From an uncultured Pirellula sp. (GTDB lineage: Bacteria; Planctomycetota; Planctomycetia; Pirellulales; Pirellulaceae): a stretch of DNA of 8,091 bases. Position 1 is the first letter of the stretch; each line of letters opens with the position of its first letter. The notes below the pieces were generated by a model. That model did not search any database and was not told where the DNA came from. It saw nothing but the letters and a program-made list of their open reading frames with translations. A program made the translations under genes and the position numbers. The stretch is from the NCBI GenBank assembly GCA_903892365.1, contig CAITIF010000636.1:1-8091 (forward strand), in the 5' to 3' direction. Positions 1 through 5,620 of the stretch are shown here, in pieces.

Positions 1-2501
1 ATGGCGAACGTATGGCTCAGCAATGGCTTGATTTTGCAAGATACGCGGACAGCAACGGATTTCAAGTCGATTCGTCGCGCGAGATGTGGGGATGGCGAGA
101 CTGGGTGATCGAGGCGTTCAATCGCAATCTTCCTTTTGATCAGTTCACCATCGAACAGATCGCCGGCGACATGCTTCCTAATGCAACTCAGGACCAAATC
201 GTGGCTACTGGGTTCAACCGAAACACGCGATTGAATGGCGAGGGAGGTCGCATTACCGAAGAATGGTTTGCGGAAACGGTGATCGATCGTGTTGAGACGG
301 TAGGGCTCACTTGGATGGCGATGACTTTCAATTGCTGTCGATGCCACGATCACAAGTTTGATCCGATTACCCAGCAAGAGTTTTATCAACTGTTTGCGAT
401 TTTTAATTCGGTCGAAGAGAGCGGAGTGCTAGATAGCGAGGGAGGCAGCGAAGGCAGGGGAAACAGCGCGCCCGTTCTGCCCATTCCCAACCAGGATCAG
501 CAGAAGCAATGGAACGCGTTGAAGCTGGCGATATCGCAAGCTCAGAACCAAGTCGAAGAGGTCGCCAAAACGGCAGCAAGCCGTCAGGAATCGTGGGAAC
601 CCATTTTTGCTTCTCAAATCGCATCGATGTCCAAACCATGGAATTTACTCGAAACGACGTCGGTCCGTAGCGATGGGGGAACTACTTTTACCAAGCAAGC
701 CGATTCCACTTGGCTGGCCAGCGGGGCGAATCCTGCTTTCGATACCTACACGATCGAGGGCCCGCTGGCAGCTGGGCCGTTTACGGGGATTTTGTTAGAG
801 GCGTTTCCTGATCCCTCGTTACCGAATCAGAGTCTTGGAAGATATCCGAATGGAAATTTTGTACTCAGTGGTATCGAAGCCACGATCACCGGTCCTTCCA
901 TTGCCGTCCCTATTGTTGCGAACTTCAGCCGCGCCGTTGCGGATTACGAACAGCCCGGTTGGCCCGTTGCGGCCGTATTGGTTTCACAAGCGGATCGCAA
1001 GGGGAAGAATCGAACGGGGTGGGCCGTCGATGGTCCTACCAAGCGCGAGCCCAGGCAGGCAATTTTTGCATGCAGTTCCCCAATCACAGTACCTGAAAAC
1101 AGCCAAATCACCATTACTTTGCGTCATGACGCCATCGATCGGCACAGCATCGGCCGATTTCGATTGTCCACGGCATCTGCTCCTGCGGAATCGCTTCAAT
1201 TGGATGGTGTTAAGATACCGGATCTTGTAAGAAGTTCACTGGCAGCTGACAGGGCCAAGCGGACTCCTGAACAAATCGATGCGTTGGCGGCTTACTTCCG
1301 TGATCATGGTGATACGGTATTGCTGGAAGCTCGGCAGGAAGTGGTTAAGGCGCAGGCTGCAGACCGCGAGTTTGTGAAGCAGGTTCCCATCGTGATGGTC
1401 ATGAAGGAACGAACTGCGCCACGCGAGGCCTTTATCTTAAATCGAGGCGAATACGATCGGCCTGGCGCACGTGTCGAACGAGGTCTTCCGGCCGTCTTTC
1501 CGTCATTGCCGGAAGGGGCGTCGATGGACCGATTGGGGCTTGCGAAATGGCTTGTGTCGCGTGACCATCCGCTGACATCCCGCGTTTGGGTCAATCGAAT
1601 TTGGGAACATTTTTTCGGTGTTGGTTTGGTGAAAACAACCGAGAATCTTGGGTCACAGTCGGAATGGCCAAGCCACCCCGAATTGTTGGATTGGCTTGCG
1701 TCAGAATGGATGGAGCCAACCTATTCTCCCGATGGAAGTCCGTCCAAGACCGTTCCCTGGGATATGAAAGCGTTGCAGAAGATGATCGTGATGAGTGCTA
1801 CTTATCGGCAATCAGCAAAAGTCACATCGTCGAGCGATCCCGAGAATCGGCTGTTGGCACGTGGCCCGCGTTTCCGGCTGTCCGCAGAGGCAGCTCGGGA
1901 TCAAGCTCTGGCCGTGAGCGGTTTGTTGTCGAAAAAAATCGGTGGGCCTAGCGTTCGCCCTTATATGCCTGAAGGGGTGTGGGACGAAACCAGCCGTTAC
2001 GGTGACTTGCGTGGATACAAGAATGACACGGATGACAGGTTGTATCGTAGAACGCTTTATACCTTTTGGAAGCGGACTGCGGCTCCACCATCCATGATGC
2101 TGTTTGATGCTCCCAGTCGCGAAGTATGCACCGTGAAGCGATCGCGAACAAACACTCCTTTGCAGGCGCTCATTCTTTTGAATGAAGTCACGTATGTAGA
2201 AGCAGCCCGAAAGCTGGCGGAGCGTATGATTCAGCAAGGTGGTTCGGATCTGCAGCCCCGAATAGCCTACGGTTTCTTGCTGATAACCGCTCGGCAGCCC
2301 ACACATGAAGAGCTACAGCTATTGCTGGCAGGCTTTCAAGAGGACAGAGATCGATTTGTTAGCGATCCAAAAGCAGCTAGCCAGCTGATCCAGTTCGGAG
2401 AATCCGCTGCTGATTCCAGCATCGATCCGACTGAGTTGGCTGCGTACACGATGACCGCCAATGTGTTGCTTAATTTGGACGAGGCAATCACTCGCGAGTG
2501 A
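1..2501 (+). CDS. DUF1549/DUF1553 family protein, 5'-truncated by window edge
   Basis: Large planctomycete protein of unknown function, entered inside DUF1549. The first complete codon is at 3 and reads Gly-Glu-Arg-Met-Ala-Gln-Gln-Trp, matching the conserved interior GER-x-A-x-x-WLD-x-ARYADS motif. The ATG at 12 is therefore internal and the true start lies upstream, probably with a signal peptide and a cytochrome-like domain. DUF1549 runs to about 410 and contains CCRCHDHK (333-356), a CXXCH motif. A variable linker follows, then a beta-rich insert (about 639-1178) with PNGNFVLSGIE and GRFRLSTAS motifs common in these proteins. Next come the conserved VMKER...LNRGEYDRPG segment (about 1383-1500) and DUF1553 (about 1530-2420), with LAKWLVS, VNRIWEHFFG and NTPLQALILLNE. 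The C-terminus, NVLLNLDEAITRE, is typical of the family. The stop is TGA at 2499. A DUF1501 gene follows 90 nt downstream, the usual partner. Family assignment is firm. Catalytic role and haem binding are inference. Confidence 0.93.
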   Translation, partial: GERMAQQWLDFARYADSNGFQVDSSREMWGWRDWVIEAFNRNLPFDQFTIEQIAGDMLPNATQDQIVATGFNRNTRLNGEGGRITEEWFAETVIDRVETVGLTWMAMTFNCCRCHDHKFDPITQQEFYQLFAIFNSVEESGVLDSEGGSEGRGNSAPVLPIPNQDQQKQWNALKLAISQAQNQVEEVAKTAASRQESWEPIFASQIASMSKPWNLLETTSVRSDGGTTFTKQADSTWLASGANPAFDTYTIEGPLAAGPFTGILLEAFPDPSLPNQSLGRYPNGNFVLSGIEATITGPSIAVPIVANFSRAVADYEQPGWPVAAVLVSQADRKGKNRTGWAVDGPTKREPRQAIFACSSPITVPENSQITITLRHDAIDRHSIGRFRLSTASAPAESLQLDGVKIPDLVRSSLAADRAKRTPEQIDALAAYFRDHGDTVLLEARQEVVKAQAADREFVKQVPIVMVMKERTAPREAFILNRGEYDRPGARVERGLPAVFPSLPEGASMDRLGLAKWLVSRDHPLTSRVWVNRIWEHFFGVGLVKTTENLGSQSEWPSHPELLDWLASEWMEPTYSPDGSPSKTVPWDMKALQKMIVMSATYRQSAKVTSSSDPENRLLARGPRFRLSAEAARDQALAVSGLLSKKIGGPSVRPYMPEGVWDETSRYGDLRGYKNDTDDRLYRRTLYTFWKRTAAPPSMMLFDAPSREVCTVKRSRTNTPLQALILLNEVTYVEAARKLAERMIQQGGSDLQPRIAYGFLLITARQPTHEELQLLLAGFQEDRDRFVSDPKAASQLIQFGESAADSSIDPTELAAYTMTANVLLNLDEAITRE

Positions 2502-2514
2502 TTTGCTTCCGTTT

Positions 2515-2532
2515 TGCCTTGAATGCCTTGAG
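2515..2532. repeat. 9-bp imperfect tandem duplication after gene 1
   Basis: Two adjacent 9-bp units, TGCCTTGAA and TGCCTTGAG, differ only in the last base and lie 14 nt past the stop of the first gene. They sit in the 90-nt spacer before the DUF1501 start. No promoter or terminator is evident in this spacer, so it may be read through. The repeat could be a chance slippage product. Confidence 0.5.
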
Positions 2533-2580
2533 TTTCAAACCGACCATCGAACCTTATCCACTCCAGAATGCCAGATCGTC

Positions 2581-2585
2581 AGGAA
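2581..2585 (+). promoter_or_regulatory. Ribosome binding site fixing the start of the first DUF1501 gene
   Basis: AGGAA lies six bases upstream of the ATG at 2592, a good Shine-Dalgarno spacing. The in-frame ATG at 2568, eight codons earlier, has no purine-rich stretch ahead of it. The later start also places the twin-arginine motif at residues 12-13, a normal distance from the N-terminus. Confidence 0.65.
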
Positions 2586-2591
2586 CGCATC

Positions 2592-4043
2592 ATGTTACGT
2601 ACGCGCAGTGAAGACGTTGCAAATCGCCGGCTGTTTTTACGATCGACCGGAGCAGGACTTGGAGGTGCCGCCTTAGCAACCTTACTCAATCCAGCACCCT
2701 CCAACGCGATGGCATCGGAACAAGGGTTGCCGGAACTTCCGCACTTCGCGCCCAAAGCGAAACGGATCATCTATTTGTTTCAGTCTGGGGCTCCGTCGCA
2801 GATGGACTTGTTCGACCCCAAGCCTGCGATGGTCAATCGGCAGGGAGAAGATTTACCTGCTTCCATTCGGCAAGGGCAGCGATTGACCACCATGACTTCG
2901 GGGCAAGCGACTTTCCCTGTCGCCCCCTCGATCTTTAAGTTCAATCAGCACGGTCAAAGTGGAATGTGGATGAGCGAGTTGATGCCACATTTGTCGACCG
3001 TGGTCGATGATCTATGCATGATCCGTTCGGTTCACACCGAGGCGATTAATCATGATCCTGCAATTACTTTTTGCCAAACAGGATCGCAGCTTGCAGGACG
3101 CCCCAGTATTGGTTCGTGGTTGAGTTATGGGCTGGGAAGCGAGAACCAAGATCTACCTGCCTATGTGGTGTTAACTTCTTTTGGTTCCGGGCGACCTGAT
3201 GACCAACCGCTGTACGACCGCTTGTGGGGAGCTGGTTTTCTGCCGACCGAGCATCAAGGTGTCAAGTTTCGAAATCAAGGAGACGCAGTTTTATACTTGT
3301 CGAATCCACCAGGAGTCGATCCAAGAAGCCGACGAAGTACGCTGGATCGACTGAAGAAGCTTAACGAGATTCGAATGGAAGCGTTGGGCGATTCTGAGAT
3401 TCAAGCAAGGATTGCTCAATATGAAATGGCGTTTCGAATGCAGACAAGTGTTCCTGATTTACTAGATGTGAGTTCGGAATCGGCTCAGACGCTGGAGATG
3501 TACGGACCGGATGTGAAGCGGCCTGGTTCGTATGCAGCTAATTGTTTGCTTGCACGACGATTGGCGGAGCGCGACGTACGATTCGTTCAGCTGTTTCATA
3601 TGGGGTGGGATCATCATGGTGGTTTGCCGAATGCCATTCGCGGGCAATGCAAGGATACGGATCAAGCGACCTCAGGCTTGATCAAGGATCTGAAACAACG
3701 AGGATTGCTGGAAGACACTCTGATCGTTTGGGGAGGTGAATTCGGACGGACGATTTACTCGCAGGGGGCGATCACAGCCAACGATTACGGTCGAGACCAT
3801 CATCCTCGCTGCTTTACGATGTTGTTGGCAGGTGCTGGAATCAAAACGGGGTTCACCTACGGTGAGACGGACGAATACTGTTACAACGTCGTTCGAGATG
3901 GCGTTCATGTTCACGATCTCAATGCAACCATCATGCATCTTTTGGGCATCGATCACACGCGGCTTACTTATCGGTATCAAGGGCGTGACTTCCGCTTAAC
4001 CGATATTCATGGCGAGATCGTGACGAATGTTTTAAAGGCTTAG
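2592..4043 (+). CDS. DUF1501 family exported protein, Tat signal
   Basis: Complete 483-residue DUF1501 protein. The start at 2592 is chosen for its ribosome binding site; the alternative ATG at 2568 would add eight residues. The N-terminus carries a twin-arginine signal, NRRLFLRS (Arg12-Arg13), then a hydrophobic Gly/Ala/Leu segment, so it is probably exported folded. Family motifs in order: [17 protein letters not shown] near the N-terminus, GWDHHGG (338-344), WGGEFGRT (380-387), GRDHH (400-404) and [16 protein letters not shown] from 439. The Asp/His/Glu clusters resemble metal-ligand motifs of the alkaline phosphatase/sulfatase superfamily, to which DUF1501 has been related. Hydrolase activity is inferred, not shown. 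It lies 90 nt after the DUF1549/DUF1553 gene with no visible terminator between, so co-transcription is likely. It is a divergent paralogue of the DUF1501 gene at 4278. The stop is TAG at 4041. Confidence 0.93.
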   Translation: MLRTRSEDVANRRLFLRSTGAGLGGAALATLLNPAPSNAMASEQGLPELPHFAPKAKRIIYLFQSGAPSQMDLFDPKPAMVNRQGEDLPASIRQGQRLTTMTSGQATFPVAPSIFKFNQHGQSGMWMSELMPHLSTVVDDLCMIRSVHTEAINHDPAITFCQTGSQLAGRPSIGSWLSYGLGSENQDLPAYVVLTSFGSGRPDDQPLYDRLWGAGFLPTEHQGVKFRNQGDAVLYLSNPPGVDPRSRRSTLDRLKKLNEIRMEALGDSEIQARIAQYEMAFRMQTSVPDLLDVSSESAQTLEMYGPDVKRPGSYAANCLLARRLAERDVRFVQLFHMGWDHHGGLPNAIRGQCKDTDQATSGLIKDLKQRGLLEDTLIVWGGEFGRTIYSQGAITANDYGRDHHPRCFTMLLAGAGIKTGFTYGETDEYCYNVVRDGVHVHDLNATIMHLLGIDHTRLTYRYQGRDFRLTDIHGEIVTNVLKA

Positions 4044-4045
4044 TC

Positions 4046-4074
4046 GCAAGTCGACACAGGTCATGGCAAGTCGA
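4046..4074. repeat. 9-bp direct repeat GCAAGTCGA, 20-bp period
   Basis: GCAAGTCGA occurs exactly at 4046-4054 and 4066-4074, immediately after the first DUF1501 stop codon. The 20-bp period is close to two helical turns, which would put both copies on the same DNA face. This could be a binding site or a chance remnant. No partner protein is suggested by the sequence. Confidence 0.45.
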
Positions 4075-4114
4075 TCGTTTCCGTGAAAAATGCGAAGGAA
4101 CGAACTATTCCGCA

Positions 4115-4141
4115 TGATTTATGGATTGCTGCAATAAATCA
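4115..4141. repeat. Perfect 8-bp inverted repeat, 11-nt loop
   Basis: TGATTTAT (4115-4122) and ATAAATCA (4134-4141) are exact reverse complements around an 11-nt spacer. The spacer contains a smaller dyad, TTGC-T-GCAA, that overlaps the second arm by one base. The stem is AT-rich and no T-tract follows, so a classical intrinsic terminator is unlikely. It could be an operator dyad upstream of the promoter near 4184, or a weak hairpin in the 3' region of the preceding transcript. Confidence 0.5.
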
Positions 4142-4152
4142 GGCAAATGGGC

Positions 4153-4172
4153 TGATCTGACTCTTGATCTGA
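4153..4172. repeat. 8-bp direct repeat TGATCTGA ahead of the promoter
   Basis: TGATCTGA occurs exactly at 4153-4160 and 4165-4172, a 12-bp period. Both copies occupy the space where a -35 element and proximal regulator sites would lie relative to the TATAAT at 4184. The placement suggests a regulator site, but the short length allows chance. Confidence 0.5.
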
Positions 4173-4180
4173 TGCCGAGC

Positions 4181-4189
4181 TGCTATAAT
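4181..4189 (+). promoter_or_regulatory. Extended -10 sigma-70-type promoter for the second module
   Basis: TGCTATAAT is a perfect TGn extension joined to a consensus TATAAT (4184-4189). The best -35-like hexamer, TTGATC at 4164-4169, is only 14 bp away, so the promoter would rely on the extended -10. Transcription would begin near 4196, giving a leader of about 80 nt before the ATG at 4278. It is the only convincing promoter found in the window and implies that the last two genes form their own transcription unit. Confidence 0.6.
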
Positions 4190-4229
4190 TAGATTTCCCG
4201 ATACGAATTTTTGTCGGTCCCGCCCAAGA

Positions 4230-4258
4230 TTTTTTCCTACCCTCCCTCCCCCACCTCA
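4230..4258 (+). other. Pyrimidine-rich leader tract
   Basis: A T-run followed by C-runs makes this stretch of the predicted leader almost pure pyrimidine, interrupted only by A at 4239 and 4253. The opposite strand has runs of 5, 3 and 3 G plus flanking GG pairs, close to but short of a canonical four-tract G-quadruplex. The mRNA here should be poorly structured, which would keep the downstream ribosome binding site exposed. A regulatory role is speculative. Confidence 0.4.
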
Positions 4259-4266
4259 TTGCCACT

Positions 4267-4271
4267 AGGAG
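4267..4271 (+). promoter_or_regulatory. Ribosome binding site for the second DUF1501 gene
   Basis: AGGAG lies six bases before the ATG at 4278. An in-frame TTG at 4272 directly abuts this element and would have no spacing, so ATG 4278 is the start. Confidence 0.75.
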
Positions 4272-4277
4272 TTGTCC

Positions 4278-5606
4278 ATGACTTCTGATCTAGGCGTTTT
4301 TTCGTCCAATTCGAAAACCAACACGTTGCGACGTCAGTTCTTGAATCAAGCTGGTCTTGGTTTACTGGGGCTGACGGTTCCGCAGTTCCTTTGGCGTACC
4401 CAGGCCATGGCAAACTCGGGGCAAGCCAAACGAGACGTTAATTGCATTTTCATTTGGACGCAGGGCGGCACCAGCCACCATGATACCTTGGACCCGAAGC
4501 CTCGTGCGTCCGAAGGGGTACGCGGCCCTTTGAGCTGCATCAGCACTGCGGTTCCTGGCGTTCAATTTGCGGAGACCTGTCCGAGGCTTGCGAAAGAGCT
4601 TGGGCGATTTTCGTTGATGCGGAGCTGGAATCCGAAGAATGCTGGGCACGGTGCAGCGGATCAGTGGTGCATGTCCGGTCGAGCTCCTACGCCAACCGTT
4701 GCGTATCCGTGCGTTGGATCCGTAATCAGTCATGAAAAGGGGTTCAAATCTCCGCTGCCACCGTTCGTCCAACTCGGTAATTATGTCGATCGTACGTTTC
4801 AAGGCGGGACACCAGGCATCTTGGGACTGGAGCATGGGCCTTTCGAAATTCATGCCGAAGCCAATGTTGATAAGTTTTCCGTTCGCGACATCACACCACC
4901 GCTGAACATCGACTTAGGTCGAATTGATCGACGACGAGATATTCTGGCCAAAATCGATCGATTGCAGAAGCGAGCGGATGTTCAACCGATCGCCTTTGAT
5001 GCGATGGATGAACATTATAAAACCGCCTTCAGCATGATCACCGCTCCGGAAACGAAACGCGCCTTCGACATTGGAAGCGAAGAAGCTGGGTTGCGTGACC
5101 AGTATGGCCGTACCCCATTCGGCCAACGCTTGCTGCTCGCTCGAAGGCTTGTTGAATCAGGAGTCCGGTTCGTAACGGTTAGTGACCCTGGTTGGGATCA
5201 CCATTTAGATTGCTTCAGCAACATCAAGATCCATCGCATGCCGCAAGTCGATCAAGCGCTCCCGCAATTGCTGATCGATCTGGAGCAACGTGGCTTGCTA
5301 GACACAACCCTTGTTGTATGGATGACGGACTTTGGGCGAACGCCCAAGATCAATCCCGCAAGTGGACGCGACCATTGGGCAACTGCAGGGTTCGTGGTCA
5401 TGGCGGGTGCTGGTGTTCCCGGTGGATTGGTGATCGGGGAAACCGATGCCGAAGGGGGCGCACCGAAGAGCCACGAGTACTTCACCGAAAACATCGTTGC
5501 GACCATGTACCATAAGCTCGGTTTGCCTTTGGACCTGACTGTAACGTCATCGGATGGACGCCCCGTGCGTTTGCTCGAAGGCGAACCGGTCCGAGAATGG
5601 ATCTAG
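4278..5606 (+). CDS. DUF1501 family exported protein, Tat signal (second paralogue)
   Basis: Complete 442-residue DUF1501 protein. The ATG at 4278 is preceded by AGGAG at ideal spacing. A twin-arginine signal, TLRRQFLNQ (Arg18-Arg19), precedes a hydrophobic Gly/Leu segment, indicating Tat export. Family motifs in order: IWTQGGTSHHDTLDPKP near the N-terminus, GWDHH (305-309), WMTDFGRTP (348-356), GRDHW (363-367), and a C-terminal HEYFTENIVATMYHKLGLP from 399. That last segment stands where the other DUF1501 protein here has an [11 protein letters not shown] motif, so one putative metal-site element differs between the two. The superfamily link (alkaline phosphatase/sulfatase-like) is family knowledge; the reaction is unknown. 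It ends with TAG at 5604, 14 nt before the next gene, and is probably co-transcribed with it from the promoter near 4184. Confidence 0.94.
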   Translation: MTSDLGVFSSNSKTNTLRRQFLNQAGLGLLGLTVPQFLWRTQAMANSGQAKRDVNCIFIWTQGGTSHHDTLDPKPRASEGVRGPLSCISTAVPGVQFAETCPRLAKELGRFSLMRSWNPKNAGHGAADQWCMSGRAPTPTVAYPCVGSVISHEKGFKSPLPPFVQLGNYVDRTFQGGTPGILGLEHGPFEIHAEANVDKFSVRDITPPLNIDLGRIDRRRDILAKIDRLQKRADVQPIAFDAMDEHYKTAFSMITAPETKRAFDIGSEEAGLRDQYGRTPFGQRLLLARRLVESGVRFVTVSDPGWDHHLDCFSNIKIHRMPQVDQALPQLLIDLEQRGLLDTTLVVWMTDFGRTPKINPASGRDHWATAGFVVMAGAGVPGGLVIGETDAEGGAPKSHEYFTENIVATMYHKLGLPLDLTVTSSDGRPVRLLEGEPVREWI

Positions 5607-5612
5607 AGGAGG
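5607..5612 (+). promoter_or_regulatory. Consensus ribosome binding site between the two operon genes
   Basis: A perfect AGGAGG starts on the base after the preceding TAG stop and lies eight bases before the ATG at 5621. This supports the start choice for the last gene and suggests efficient, possibly coupled translation after the DUF1501 gene. Confidence 0.85.
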
Positions 5613-5620
5613 AATCCAAA

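Noticed and set aside
1..14. ATG at position 1 or 12 as the start of the first gene
   Set aside because: The ATG at 1 is in another frame and soon closes. The codons before 12 (Gly-Glu-Arg from position 3) continue the conserved DUF1549 motif, so the gene starts upstream of the window.
835..1230. 131-codon plus-strand frame overlapping the first gene
   Set aside because: It is an alternative frame of the beta-rich insert with Pro/Arg/Ser-rich low-information translation. The main frame carries the family motifs.
1812..2306. 164-codon minus-strand reading frame inside the first gene
   Set aside because: It lies wholly opposite conserved DUF1553 coding sequence, has no recognisable motif and is Cys/Arg-rich as expected of an antisense shadow.
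2568..2591. ATG 2568 as the start of the first DUF1501 gene
   Set aside because: It lacks a ribosome binding site, whereas ATG 2592 has AGGAA at six-base spacing. It remains possible and would add only eight residues.
4115..4141. Intrinsic terminator after the first DUF1501 gene
   Set aside because: The hairpin stem is AT-rich and not followed by a T-tract, so it was kept only as an inverted repeat.
4272..4277. TTG 4272 as the start of the second DUF1501 gene
   Set aside because: It directly abuts the AGGAG element, leaving no spacing. ATG 4278 fits.
4362..4853. 163-codon minus-strand reading frame opposite the second DUF1501 gene
   Set aside because: It is antisense to conserved DUF1501 motifs, and no family was recognised in its translation. 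Treated as a shadow.
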